From Asticcacaulis sp. UBA2476 (GTDB taxonomy: Bacteria; Pseudomonadota; Alphaproteobacteria; Caulobacterales; Caulobacteraceae): a DNA stretch of 64,000 nucleotides. A model generated the notes under the pieces. That model saw only the letters and a list, made by a program, of their open reading frames with translations. It was not told where the DNA came from and made no database searches. Where the stretch lies: positions 62,001-126,000 of the forward strand of contig DDPE01000063.1 of NCBI GenBank assembly GCA_002342035.1, read 5' to 3'. Positions 16,974-25,038 of this stretch are shown here, one piece after another (the stretch's first letter is position 1; the number at the start of each line of letters is the position of its first letter). The position numbers were made by a program, and so were the translations under genes.

Positions 16974-17521
16974 TATTTCATGAGACCACGCTCAAAGACG
17001 CCTGGCTGATTGAGTTGCAAAAACGCGGTGATGAGCGCGGCTTTTTTGCCCGCACCTATTGTGAAACCGAGTTTGCAGCGCATGGCCTTGTGACCCGCTA
17101 TGTTCAGCAGAACACGTCGTTTTCCAAGGACAAGGGCACCTTGCGCGGGATGCACTTTCAGCGCGCAGACGCCGCTGAGGCCAAGCTGGTACGCTGCCTG
17201 CGCGGCGCTATTATGGACATCATCGTCGATCTTCGTGGCAGTTCGCCGACCTACATGAAGCACGAAGCCTTTGAACTGACCGACGAAAACCGCCATCAGC
17301 TCTATGTGCCGCCGGGCTTTGCCCATGCGTTTCAGACCCTGACCGATGATGTCGAGGTCAGCTATCTGGTGTCATCGCCCTATACGCCATCGGCCGAAGG
17401 CGGCTTGCGCTATGACGATCCGGCATTGGGTATCGACTGGCCGGTGCCAGTCAGCGTGATTTCGGATAAGGATCGCGTCTGGCCGCTTCTGTCGGCCGAT
17501 GCCGAACCGATTTTTGCGTAA
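16970..17521 (+). CDS. RmlC-like nucleotide-sugar 3,5-epimerase
   Basis: The 183-residue cupin matches dTDP-4-dehydrorhamnose 3,5-epimerase. It shows DERGFFARTY near residue 21, the GTLRGMHFQ motif with the catalytic His at residue 62, and VPPGFAHAFQTL with metal-site-like residues. The active-site Tyr is probably Tyr132. Length is typical. It starts within the stop of the SAF-domain gene (ATGA overlap), so it is coupled to it. Because its neighbour makes a CDP- rather than dTDP-sugar, its substrate may be a CDP-4-keto sugar; no rmlA, rmlB or rmlD is in the window. Confidence 0.85.
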   Translation: MIFHETTLKDAWLIELQKRGDERGFFARTYCETEFAAHGLVTRYVQQNTSFSKDKGTLRGMHFQRADAAEAKLVRCLRGAIMDIIVDLRGSSPTYMKHEAFELTDENRHQLYVPPGFAHAFQTLTDDVEVSYLVSSPYTPSAEGGLRYDDPALGIDWPVPVSVISDKDRVWPLLSADAEPIFA

Positions 17522-17541
17522 ACGCCGAGGAACTAAAAGCG

Positions 17542-18510
17542 ATGGGCGGCAACTTCCGGTTAATCAGTGATACAGCGGCGAACCCTGTGGGCACCGGGCA
17601 GCCCTTGATCACGATCGCTGTGACCACAAACAACCGCTCCCAAAAGGCTGCGGAATTGATCACCGCCCTGCGCCCGCAACTGGATCCTGAGCGCAATGAA
17701 CTGCTGATCATCGACAGCGGTTCAAACGCCCAACACGCCCAGACATTGATTGAAACGGCGCAAATACCAGGATCGAACAGCGCGCGCGTGCGGCTGGTCA
17801 GGCTGGATGTCTCAGGCTCATCGCGCGCCCGCAATCTGGCGCTGGCCTGCGCGAGCGGAAAATGGGTGGCGTTCATTCATGACGACGCCCTGATCTCCGA
17901 TGACTGGGTGCAGGCCTTATTCCACGCCGTAAACAACGTGCCGGAAAACTGCGCCGTCATCGGCGGGCCGGTCGTGCCGGAATTCGATGGCGACACATCT
18001 CACCTGACCGATGCCTGGCGCATCCTGATCTACCCCTACCCCGCCCGCGAAGGCGACTGCACCCAAAACCCGATGATCACCGGTGCCAACCTGATGGTGC
18101 GCCGTGATGCCGCTATTGCGGTCGGCGGCCATGACATGACTTTGGGGCGGCACGGCGACCTTTTGATGAGTGGCGATGAGCGCATCATGGTCAACCGCAT
18201 GATCGCCAATGGCTGGCGGCTGTGGGTGTTTGCCGAAATGGCCATCCGCAGGATCATCCCTTCCGACCGCTTGACCCTGAAATGGGCCAAGCAGCGCATG
18301 TTCTGGGAAGGCGTCACTGAGCGCCGCGAAGCGCACCTGATGGGTACCAGCCCCGGCCTTGGCCAGAACCTGTGGTTCAGCCTGAAACTGGCCGGGCACC
18401 TGTTCATGTGCCTGATGCCGATAGAGGCGACCAAACACCACCTCAGTCTGGCGTGGCATGAGGGCTATATCCACGAATGGCTGTTCCCGGCGAAAATCCC
18501 CCCGGCCTGA
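17542..18510 (+). CDS. Family 2 glycosyltransferase
   Basis: The 322-residue protein has the GT-A fold opening ITIAVTTNNRSQKAAELITAL. The donor-site acidic motifs LIIDSGS and FIHDDALISDDWV follow, and DERIMVNRMIANGWRLWV forms the acceptor-side acidic region. Two C-terminal hydrophobic helices may bind the membrane. It is last in the nucleotide-sugar operon, 20 bases after the epimerase, so it probably transfers the sugar made by these genes onto a surface glycan. The start has a GAGGAAC site. Confidence 0.82.
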   Translation: MGGNFRLISDTAANPVGTGQPLITIAVTTNNRSQKAAELITALRPQLDPERNELLIIDSGSNAQHAQTLIETAQIPGSNSARVRLVRLDVSGSSRARNLALACASGKWVAFIHDDALISDDWVQALFHAVNNVPENCAVIGGPVVPEFDGDTSHLTDAWRILIYPYPAREGDCTQNPMITGANLMVRRDAAIAVGGHDMTLGRHGDLLMSGDERIMVNRMIANGWRLWVFAEMAIRRIIPSDRLTLKWAKQRMFWEGVTERREAHLMGTSPGLGQNLWFSLKLAGHLFMCLMPIEATKHHLSLAWHEGYIHEWLFPAKIPPA

Positions 18511-18878
18511 GAAGTGTACAAGATCGATATCGCTACAAGTCAAAATGACTGATACATATGCAAGGTGTTTATTCTTAAACTGACAATTACAACCGTCACA
18601 CATAAGTAAATTTGTGGCATCTATTTATTCCACATAAAACTTCAAACCACTGCCCCTCTGGAGCATGCTTCATTCAGACAGAACATGTGCCCTACAGGTG
18701 AAGCATCTGCCTCTACGCGCCCTAAGCGGACATTGTGCCTACCCGCGTGTGAGCGTTCCATAAGCGGACATTTCCAAACCGCACGCTTATTCTTAGCCGT
18801 CGCCGTTGGTTCCAATCCGTGATACACTAGCGGTGTGCATAAGCGAGTTGAGGTGGGAGGGCCGGCGGAGAATCCGTC
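18511..18878. other. Intergenic region before the recombinase gene
   Basis: The 368-base gap holds one copy of the GCGGACATT direct repeat (18717-18772). A reading frame on the minus strand (18642-18905) arises largely from that repeat and is rejected. A GGAG site precedes the recombinase ATG. No attachment-site repeat was recognised. Confidence 0.5.
18717..18772. repeat. Dispersed GCGGACATT direct repeat, copy 2
   Basis: GCGCCCTAAGCGGACATT (18717-18734) is followed by TAAGCGGACATT (18761-18772), with arms 38 bases apart, lying about 105 bases before the tyrosine recombinase gene. Confidence 0.7.
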
Positions 18879-19502
18879 ATGTCCGAATATCCCGTATCCA
18901 CTCAAGCACAGCCATGGAACAAGGGCTTACTGATTGGGCAGAAAAAGCCACTCCAGCCTAAGCACGTGTGGTCAATTCGCGTAAGGCTCGAATTGAGCCA
19001 GTCACCGAGAGGCCTCGCCCTATTCAATCTAGCAATTGACAGTAAACTAAGGGCCTGTGACCTTGTGCGCCTGCGCGTAAATGATCTCTGCCAGGCTGGG
19101 AAAGTCCGTGACCGGGCGACCATCATTCAACAGAAGACCGGTAAGCCTGTAAAATTCGAAATCACTGAACACACCCGGTTGTCGGTTGAAAGACTAATCG
19201 CGCAATTACCTGCTGGCGGCTCGGGGCACCTCTTCCCAGGCCGGTCAAAACACCGGCCTCATATTTCCACAAGACAGTATTCTCGGATCGTGCACACCTG
19301 GGTCGAGAGCATCGGGCTGGAGACGACGATGTACGGAACGCACACCATGCGCCGAACGAAGGCATCTCAACTGTATCGCAAGACAGGAAACTTACGAGCA
19401 GTGCAACTCCTCCTCGGACATACAAAGCTCGAAAGTACGGTCAGATATCTGGGCATCGAAGTTGATGACGCTCTGGAAATGGCCGAACAGATTGACTTGT
19501 GA
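18879..19502 (+). CDS. Short tyrosine recombinase/integrase
   Basis: The 207-residue protein consists almost entirely of a phage-integrase catalytic domain. The full set of catalytic residues is visible: Arg58 (SKLRACDL), probable Lys86 (QQKTGKP), His155 and Arg158 (GTHTMRRT), His181 (LLGHTKLEST) and the nucleophile Tyr190 (VRYLG). It lacks the long core-binding domain of phage integrases. Stand-alone short proteins of this type are common in alphaproteobacterial genomes and are often annotated as integrases without a nearby element. No excisionase, phage genes or att repeats are seen, so its substrate is unknown. Confidence 0.85.
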   Translation: MSEYPVSTQAQPWNKGLLIGQKKPLQPKHVWSIRVRLELSQSPRGLALFNLAIDSKLRACDLVRLRVNDLCQAGKVRDRATIIQQKTGKPVKFEITEHTRLSVERLIAQLPAGGSGHLFPGRSKHRPHISTRQYSRIVHTWVESIGLETTMYGTHTMRRTKASQLYRKTGNLRAVQLLLGHTKLESTVRYLGIEVDDALEMAEQIDL

Positions 19503-19512
19503 ATGCAATCAA

Positions 19513-19545
19513 GGATGCCCGGCAGCCCACTGCGATCGGGCATCC
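19513..19545 (+). terminator. Possible terminator after the recombinase gene
   Basis: GGATGCCCG (19513-19521) pairs perfectly with CGGGCATCC (19537-19545) across a 15-base loop, starting 11 bases after the recombinase stop. There is no clear T-run, so termination is only probable. Confidence 0.4.
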
Positions 19546-19646
19546 AGGCTCAATCTCCAAGTTAAAGCATCTGATTGGGGTTATTTAAGCATGACTGCAA
19601 AGTCATAGATTTATTGGCCTGATGTGACGGCCCTATCATGTAAACC

Positions 19647-19675
19647 ATCCCGGCCACATGTGGTGCGACCGGGAT
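19647..19675 (-). terminator. Possible terminator for the SDR gene
   Basis: ATCCCGG (19669-19675 read leftward) and CCGGGAT form a 7-bp stem below the SDR stop codon, with a short GGTTT downstream on the minus strand. The T-run is weak. Confidence 0.4.
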
Positions 19676-19698
19676 TATAATTTGGACTATAGATGAAT

Positions 19699-20547
19699 TC
19701 AGAAGAAGCCACCGTTGGCGAAGACAAGCTGGCCGTTGATCCATTCGCCGTCGCTTAGACACAGGGCCGCGATGGCGTTCGCGACATCTTCGGGTTCACC
19801 GATGCGGCCATAAGGCGTCATTTGGGCGGCCTGAGCACGAAGCGGGGCTGGCACATCCAGCAGGCGGGTATTGGTCGGTCCGGGCGCTACGGCATTGACC
19901 GAGATCCGGCGCCCTGCCAATTCTTTGGCCAGACATCCGGCATAGGCTTCCTGAGCGGCTTTTGAGGCGGCATAGGCACCGTGGGTTGCCCGCCGGGCGC
20001 GGACCGAGGTTGAACTGAGGGTGATGATCCGACCACCATCACGGGTACGGCGGGCCGCTTCGCGCAGGACATTGAAACTACCCCTCATATTGGTAAGCAT
20101 CATGCGGTGAAAGGCTTCATCCGTCATTTGGGCAAAGGGGGCGACATTCATGATACCGGCATTGCTGATGACCACATCGACGCCGCCAAACGCCTTATCA
20201 TTGGCATCAAACAGGGCCTTGACGGCGGCCGGATCGGCTACGTCGGCCTGATGAGCGATGGCACGGCCACCCGCTGCAACGATGTCGCGCACGACCTGTG
20301 CCGCCAAATCTGCGCTGGTTAGGTAATTGATGGTCACTGCAAAGCCGTCTTTGGCCAGACGTTTGGCGGTAGCCGCACCGATCCCCCGTGATGAGCCGGT
20401 GACGATCGCGGCCCGGCCAGTTCCGGGAAGTGTGCCCTCACCGGCTTTGGACGTTTGGGCCGATGCGGCACCAGACAGGGTCAATGCGGCGGGTGCGGCC
20501 GCACTGAGGGCGAGAAAATTACGGCGTGAGTTTTGAGTATCAGACAT
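19699..20547 (-). CDS. Exported short-chain dehydrogenase/reductase with Tat signal
   Basis: The 282-residue protein starts with a twin-arginine signal (SRRNFLALS at about 7-15, hydrophobic to residue 30, ending ASAQ). A complete SDR domain follows: the cofactor motif TGSSRGIG at about 50-57, SNAG at about 128-131, and catalytic Ser178/179, Tyr192 and Lys196 (YAASK). Most SDR enzymes are cytoplasmic, so a Tat-exported NAD(P)-dependent enzyme is unusual; Tat export would carry the folded protein with its cofactor. It follows a second SDR gene, a MipA/OmpV gene and an MFS gene on the same strand. The substrate is unknown. Confidence 0.85.
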   Translation of the reverse strand: MSDTQNSRRNFLALSAAAPAALTLSGAASAQTSKAGEGTLPGTGRAAIVTGSSRGIGAATAKRLAKDGFAVTINYLTSADLAAQVVRDIVAAGGRAIAHQADVADPAAVKALFDANDKAFGGVDVVISNAGIMNVAPFAQMTDEAFHRMMLTNMRGSFNVLREAARRTRDGGRIITLSSTSVRARRATHGAYAASKAAQEAYAGCLAKELAGRRISVNAVAPGPTNTRLLDVPAPLRAQAAQMTPYGRIGEPEDVANAIAALCLSDGEWINGQLVFANGGFF

Positions 20548-20620
20548 AAGAAAAGTCCTTGAAAGGATTAAAAGAGGATTTCGGATTAAGGTTTTGTGGA
20601 GTTTTTTGAGCGCCGCATCC

Positions 20621-21535
20621 TTACCCCAACCGTACGCCGGTTAAGGTCTCAGACAGTTCCCAGAGGCGTTTGGCGTCGGTCTGATTGAGCGCTGGCGCGG
20701 GTATTTTGGCTGGGGTCGGATAGCCGCGGGTCTCGCTCATCTGCTCCGGCCCCACATAGCTGCCGGGCTGGGCCAGCGGCGATGTCGCTGCAAACAAGGT
20801 CGGCCAAGCGCCATGCGCCACCGGCTGGAACATGAACCCCAGAAGGCTGCGCAATATGCCGACCGAGCTCCAGCGCCCGGCCGAATTGTACAACAGGTTT
20901 GTGCGTGACAGGCCGGGATGGGACGCCAGGCTGGTAATCCCCCAGCCTGCGGCGTCACTTCGACGCTGAAGCTCCAGAGCAAACATCAGGCAGGCCAGTT
21001 TCGACTGGGCATAGACCGGCATGGGCTGATAATTTGTTTCGGCATTCAGGTCGTTGAAGTCGATCGTGCCACTGCGGGCGGCAATGCTCGATAAGGTCAC
21101 GACCCGCGCTGATTTTGACTGACGCAAAAGCGGCATCAGGTGGGCGGTAAGCGCAAAATGGCCGAGATAGTTGGTGCCCATTTGCAACTCGAACCCGTCT
21201 TCGGTCACGCGCCGTTTTGGTGGCCGCATGACGCCGGCATTATTGATCAGAATATCGAGGCTCAGTCTTTGGTTGCGCAAGCGGCGGCCAAAATCCGCAA
21301 CAGAGGCCAGACTGGCCAGATCGAGCGCCTCAAAGCGCACATCGGCCGCCGGGGCGGCTTCTAGAATGGCCGCCACCGCCACGGCCCCTTTTTTCTGGTT
21401 GCGTCCGGCGATGATAACCTCAGCCCCGGCCTGCGCCAGAGCCAGCGCCGTCTCAAAGCCCAGACCGCCCGTGCCGGTAACCACCGCCGAGCGGCCTTTT
21501 TGTGAGGGCATATTGGAAGATGTCCACTTAACCAT
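20621..21535 (-). CDS. Short-chain dehydrogenase/reductase, retinol-dehydrogenase-like
   Basis: The 304-residue SDR has the cofactor motif VVTGTGGLGFETALALA, which departs slightly from TGxxxGIG. It also has NNAGVM, the catalytic Ser in VTLSSIAAR, and Tyr/Lys in VYAQSK. The layout resembles the retinol dehydrogenase / WW-oxidoreductase-like branch (NYLGHFALT, SLASHPGLSRTNL). The start at 21535 has an AAGG site. It follows the MipA/OmpV gene by 9 bases, so the two are co-transcribed. No targeting signal is seen. Confidence 0.85.
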   Translation of the reverse strand: MVKWTSSNMPSQKGRSAVVTGTGGLGFETALALAQAGAEVIIAGRNQKKGAVAVAAILEAAPAADVRFEALDLASLASVADFGRRLRNQRLSLDILINNAGVMRPPKRRVTEDGFELQMGTNYLGHFALTAHLMPLLRQSKSARVVTLSSIAARSGTIDFNDLNAETNYQPMPVYAQSKLACLMFALELQRRSDAAGWGITSLASHPGLSRTNLLYNSAGRWSSVGILRSLLGFMFQPVAHGAWPTLFAATSPLAQPGSYVGPEQMSETRGYPTPAKIPAPALNQTDAKRLWELSETLTGVRLG

Positions 21536-21544
21536 GATGATACC

Positions 21545-22351
21545 TTAGAAACTGTAAACCATAGTGACACCCGCCGTTGGCTGCCAGCGGCTGCCGAGGT
21601 CGGTGATGGGGCTGTCGGCAATGTCGCCGACCAGATAGTTGACGCCGACCCGTCCGACGACCCCCAGACTCTTATTGAACCAGTAGCCGGCGGAGACACC
21701 GACCCCGACATCCTTGAAACCGGAGCCGGGTCTATAGGCAGCAAGGCCACTAGATGCAGAATAGGCCGGATCAACCCCGAAATAGGTTCGGGCATAGTCT
21801 TCGCTGGCCCAGGTCGTCTGGGCGTCAAAAGTCAGGGAGAAATCAGGCTTGCGAACGGCGTAGTAGCTGGCGCTGGCGGTCGCCAGAACCCCTTCATGAG
21901 TGCTGGACGCATCGCGCAGAACCGTCAATTCGGTCTGGAGGGAGCCCACCCCACCTTCCCGGCCGCCGAAGCGGTAACCGACGAACGCCCCGGCTTCAAA
22001 GGCGGTGTCAATGTCCGGCAACAGACCTACCGCGCCGTCCGCATCATCGCGCGACAAACGCGCCCCAATGACGGGGCCTGCCGACAGGCGGGCATTGGGG
22101 ATCAGATCGGCCCGGGCGCGCAGGCCGCGCACCTCGATATTGACGTGCCGCCAGCGGATATCACCAAAGGCAAAGGGTATGGCGCGCATATCTTCGGCAC
22201 CATCATACTCAGGCATAACCCCGACACCGAGGGCCACAACGCCGTGCAGCGAGCCGTCCGATGGCCGATCTTGCGCGGCGGCAGCGGTGCCGAGGGCGGC
22301 CCCGGCCATCACTATTCCACAGCCAATAAAGTAAGTTTTGTAGGTCAGCAT
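21545..22351 (-). CDS. MipA/OmpV-family outer-membrane protein
   Basis: From the ATG at 22351 (AGGA site 7 bases upstream) this is 268 residues with a signal peptide ending at about AAAAQ. The mature part is a predicted beta-barrel with alternating hydrophobic strands, the early VALGVGVMPEYDGAEDMRAIP segment typical of MipA/OmpV, and a C-terminal Phe (VYSF) as expected for barrel assembly. The family is associated with outer-membrane scaffolding or stress-induced channels. It lies between the MFS transporter and SDR genes, suggesting passage of the same compound through the outer membrane. Confidence 0.88.
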   Translation of the reverse strand: MLTYKTYFIGCGIVMAGAALGTAAAAQDRPSDGSLHGVVALGVGVMPEYDGAEDMRAIPFAFGDIRWRHVNIEVRGLRARADLIPNARLSAGPVIGARLSRDDADGAVGLLPDIDTAFEAGAFVGYRFGGREGGVGSLQTELTVLRDASSTHEGVLATASASYYAVRKPDFSLTFDAQTTWASEDYARTYFGVDPAYSASSGLAAYRPGSGFKDVGVGVSAGYWFNKSLGVVGRVGVNYLVGDIADSPITDLGSRWQPTAGVTMVYSF

Positions 22352-22453
22352 GTTCATTTCCTTGCGATTGAAACTATGAATTTCAGGCGTGTTTGTTCAC
22401 ATTCCGGTACATGGATGTCCGAAAGGGATGAAGTCTAAGGCTATGTTTTGGCT

Positions 22454-23770
22454 TTAGTTTTGGCGGATAAGCTCAGCGATACGCCGGTTGGCAATCAGGC
22501 AGGCGATAGCTGACAGGACGCAGGCTACAGGTACGATCAGCAGGCCAAGTCCCAGCCCGTTGGGTATCTGCGCTTCGGTGGCCGCATCGCTGATCATGCC
22601 GACCATCAGCGGTGCCAGCGCTGGCCCCAGCAAACCGGAGGCAATCATCACCAGACTGGAGGCCATCGCCTGCTTGCCCGGCCCTGCCACCAGATGGGCG
22701 GCACCGAACGCCCAAGGCAGGAGAAAGGCAAAGGCCAGCATGGTCGGCACGAACAGCAGAATGGCCACCCACCCGATGGGCGTGAACAGGGCCGCCGTGA
22801 CCGTCACGCTGGAGATCAGGAACAGTATGGCGGGCGGGCCCAATACCCGTCCGGTGCCGGAACGCACCGCCCGGTCAAAGCCACGTCCGCCGACGAGGGT
22901 GCCGATAATGCCCATCAACCCCTGAAGCAGACCAAAAGACATGCCGACTTCGCTGGACGTAAAGCCGTGGGTTCGGATCAGGAACGGCGCCGAAAAGGCA
23001 TAGAAGGGGGCTGACGCAAAACTAAGCGCTACCCCCGCAATGACCAGCCAGCGAAAGGCCGGCACTGACAGCAAACGCAGGCTTGAGGCCAGAAAGGGTT
23101 CAGGCTTTGTAGCGGCGTGGGCAATGCGCGGCGTCGGGGGTATGACCAGATAGGCCAGCACAGCTACCAAGCCGCCTAACAAACCTGCGCCGATCAGGGC
23201 GGTGCGCCAACCCAAACTATCACCGATGGCACCCCCGGCGGCAAATCCAACCATTGTTCCCAGCGGGATTCCCATGGAGAACAGGCCGATCGCCAAGCCG
23301 CGCCGGTCGGGCCGGATGATGCGGGCGATGATGGCATGGCCGGAGGGTATGGCCCCTGCCTCACCAAAGGCCACCCCAAAGCGGGTCAGGGCCAGAAACA
23401 CAAAGCTGGCGGCCATCCCGCCCATCGCCGTCATGGCGCTCCATACCAAGAGACAGGTCAGCAGCACCATCCGCGGTGAGCCACGATCGGCCTGACGGGC
23501 CAGTGGCAGAGACAACAAAGTGTAGCAAACCGCAAAGGCGATGCCGGTCATCAGGCCGATCTGGGTATCGCTCAGCGACAGGTCAGTTTTGATGGCTTCC
23601 GCCAGAATATAGGGCAGTATCCGGTCAATCTGGCTGACCGCATTTATCAATAGAAGCGTGGCAAGGACGGCCCCAAAGCGCCAGCCCTGCACGTAGTCAG
23701 GGTTTATGGCCGGGGGTTGACAAGTCAGCGCGTTCGGCTCAATTCTTTGGGTCTCAGCATTTTCTGACAT
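22454..23770 (-). CDS. Major facilitator superfamily transporter
   Basis: The 438-residue protein has about 12 predicted membrane helices. The MFS signature loop between helices 2 and 3 reads PLARQADRGSPRMVLL, matching the DRxGRR-type motif in degenerate form. The N-terminal ILPYILAEAIKTDLSLSDTQIGL resembles MFS carriers of aromatic or organic acids in Caulobacteraceae and sphingomonads. It is divergent from an AraC regulator with about 50 bases between, so the two probably share a control region. The substrate is unknown. Confidence 0.88.
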   Translation of the reverse strand: MSENAETQRIEPNALTCQPPAINPDYVQGWRFGAVLATLLLINAVSQIDRILPYILAEAIKTDLSLSDTQIGLMTGIAFAVCYTLLSLPLARQADRGSPRMVLLTCLLVWSAMTAMGGMAASFVFLALTRFGVAFGEAGAIPSGHAIIARIIRPDRRGLAIGLFSMGIPLGTMVGFAAGGAIGDSLGWRTALIGAGLLGGLVAVLAYLVIPPTPRIAHAATKPEPFLASSLRLLSVPAFRWLVIAGVALSFASAPFYAFSAPFLIRTHGFTSSEVGMSFGLLQGLMGIIGTLVGGRGFDRAVRSGTGRVLGPPAILFLISSVTVTAALFTPIGWVAILLFVPTMLAFAFLLPWAFGAAHLVAGPGKQAMASSLVMIASGLLGPALAPLMVGMISDAATEAQIPNGLGLGLLIVPVACVLSAIACLIANRRIAELIRQN

Positions 23771-23824
23771 GGCCAGCTTTCACTTTAGTACGATTGGGCA
23801 AAATCAAGCTAAAGGGAAATGTCG

Positions 23825-24829
23825 ATGATCAAAATGCCTGAAACCTCAATAAACTTGCCTATTCCTGCAAAGCCGGACTCTAAGGTGGTTCAATTGCACC
23901 CCAGACCGTTATCGCCCGCGGCCGCCGGGGCATCGCCCATGCTTGCCGGACTGCTCAGGGACGTTACCGCCTACATAGAGACTCAGGGCGGCGGACAGGG
24001 CGTGTTTAAAACCGCCGTCAGCAACGTCAATATCCTGCGCTGCTTTCAGGCCATGATGCCGATGCGCAAGATCTATAAGCCATCCATGTGTGTGACCTTG
24101 CAGGGCTCCAAGGAAATCCTGCTGGGGGATGAGCAACTCGATTACCGCGCTATGGAATTTCTGGTCGTCAGTGTCGAAGTGCCCGGCTCCGGCCGTATCG
24201 TCGAAGCCAGCCCGACAGAGCCTTATATCGGCGTGGTCATCGATTTCGACAGCGCCATGATGCGCGACGTCATGGCGCAGGTTGACGACATACCGGCGAC
24301 GCCGGAATCCGCCCGATGCGTGTTTGTGGGCAAGGTCGATGACCGGCTGGCCGAATGTATTCTACGGCTGGTGCGCCTGTCGGACACACCAAAGGCGGTA
24401 CCTGTGCTCTACCCTTCGATCATGAAGGAAATCTATTACTGGCTGCTGACCGGCCCGCACGGTGCGCAACTGCGTAAGCTGGCCATGCCGGAAAGCAATA
24501 TGGAGCGGGTGGCAAACGCCATTTACCTGATCCGGGATAACCTCGCCAAAACCATACGTGTCGAGGCACTGGCGTCTGAGGCGCGCATGAGCCCATCGTC
24601 ATTCCACCAGCATTTCAAACGCATGACCTCGATGTCGCCATTGCAGTATCAGAAGCAGTTGCGTCTGCTGGAGGCCCGGCGGCTGCTTATGGCCGATGCC
24701 GCCAATGTGTCGGACGCCGCCTATCAGGTCGGCTATGAAAGCCCGTCCCAGTTCAGCCGTGAATATTCGCGCATGTTCGGCATGGCGCCCAAACGCAGCC
24801 TGATGACGCTGCGGCCCATGCCCGCCTGA
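23825..24829 (+). CDS. AraC-family transcriptional regulator
   Basis: The 334-residue protein has the AraC N-terminal domain of the PF06719 type (about 40-215, including PSMCVTLQGSKEILLGDE). Two C-terminal helix-turn-helix motifs follow: VEALASEARMSPSSFHQHFK and VSDAAYQVGYESPSQFSREY. The ATG at 23825 lies 7 bases after an AAAGGGA site, better placed than the ATG at 23819. It is divergent from the MFS gene and upstream of the molybdenum hydroxylase operon, so it may control either or both. Regulators with this N-terminus often accompany SDR genes. Confidence 0.9.
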   Translation: MIKMPETSINLPIPAKPDSKVVQLHPRPLSPAAAGASPMLAGLLRDVTAYIETQGGGQGVFKTAVSNVNILRCFQAMMPMRKIYKPSMCVTLQGSKEILLGDEQLDYRAMEFLVVSVEVPGSGRIVEASPTEPYIGVVIDFDSAMMRDVMAQVDDIPATPESARCVFVGKVDDRLAECILRLVRLSDTPKAVPVLYPSIMKEIYYWLLTGPHGAQLRKLAMPESNMERVANAIYLIRDNLAKTIRVEALASEARMSPSSFHQHFKRMTSMSPLQYQKQLRLLEARRLLMADAANVSDAAYQVGYESPSQFSREYSRMFGMAPKRSLMTLRPMPA

Positions 24830-25038
24830 GTTGATTGCAGGATCAGGCAAGAAATTTCCATTATCAGGCATTCAATCCCTGCCGGTGACGCGATAACGTC
24901 ATCATCGGCAGTCCTTCTCCCTGGGATAAGCCTCACTCAACCACCAAACGCTAACGGATTAACCGCAGATCATCTGCGGCGCGCAGTCGGCCGCTAACCG
25001 CCCGCGCGTTTCCGGCCGCGCCTGATAGGAAACTGGCC

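Noticed and set aside
18642..18905. 87-codon minus-strand reading frame
   Set aside because: It runs through the GCGGACATT repeat, overlaps the recombinase start and lacks any domain-like pattern; repeats of this kind generate spurious proteins.
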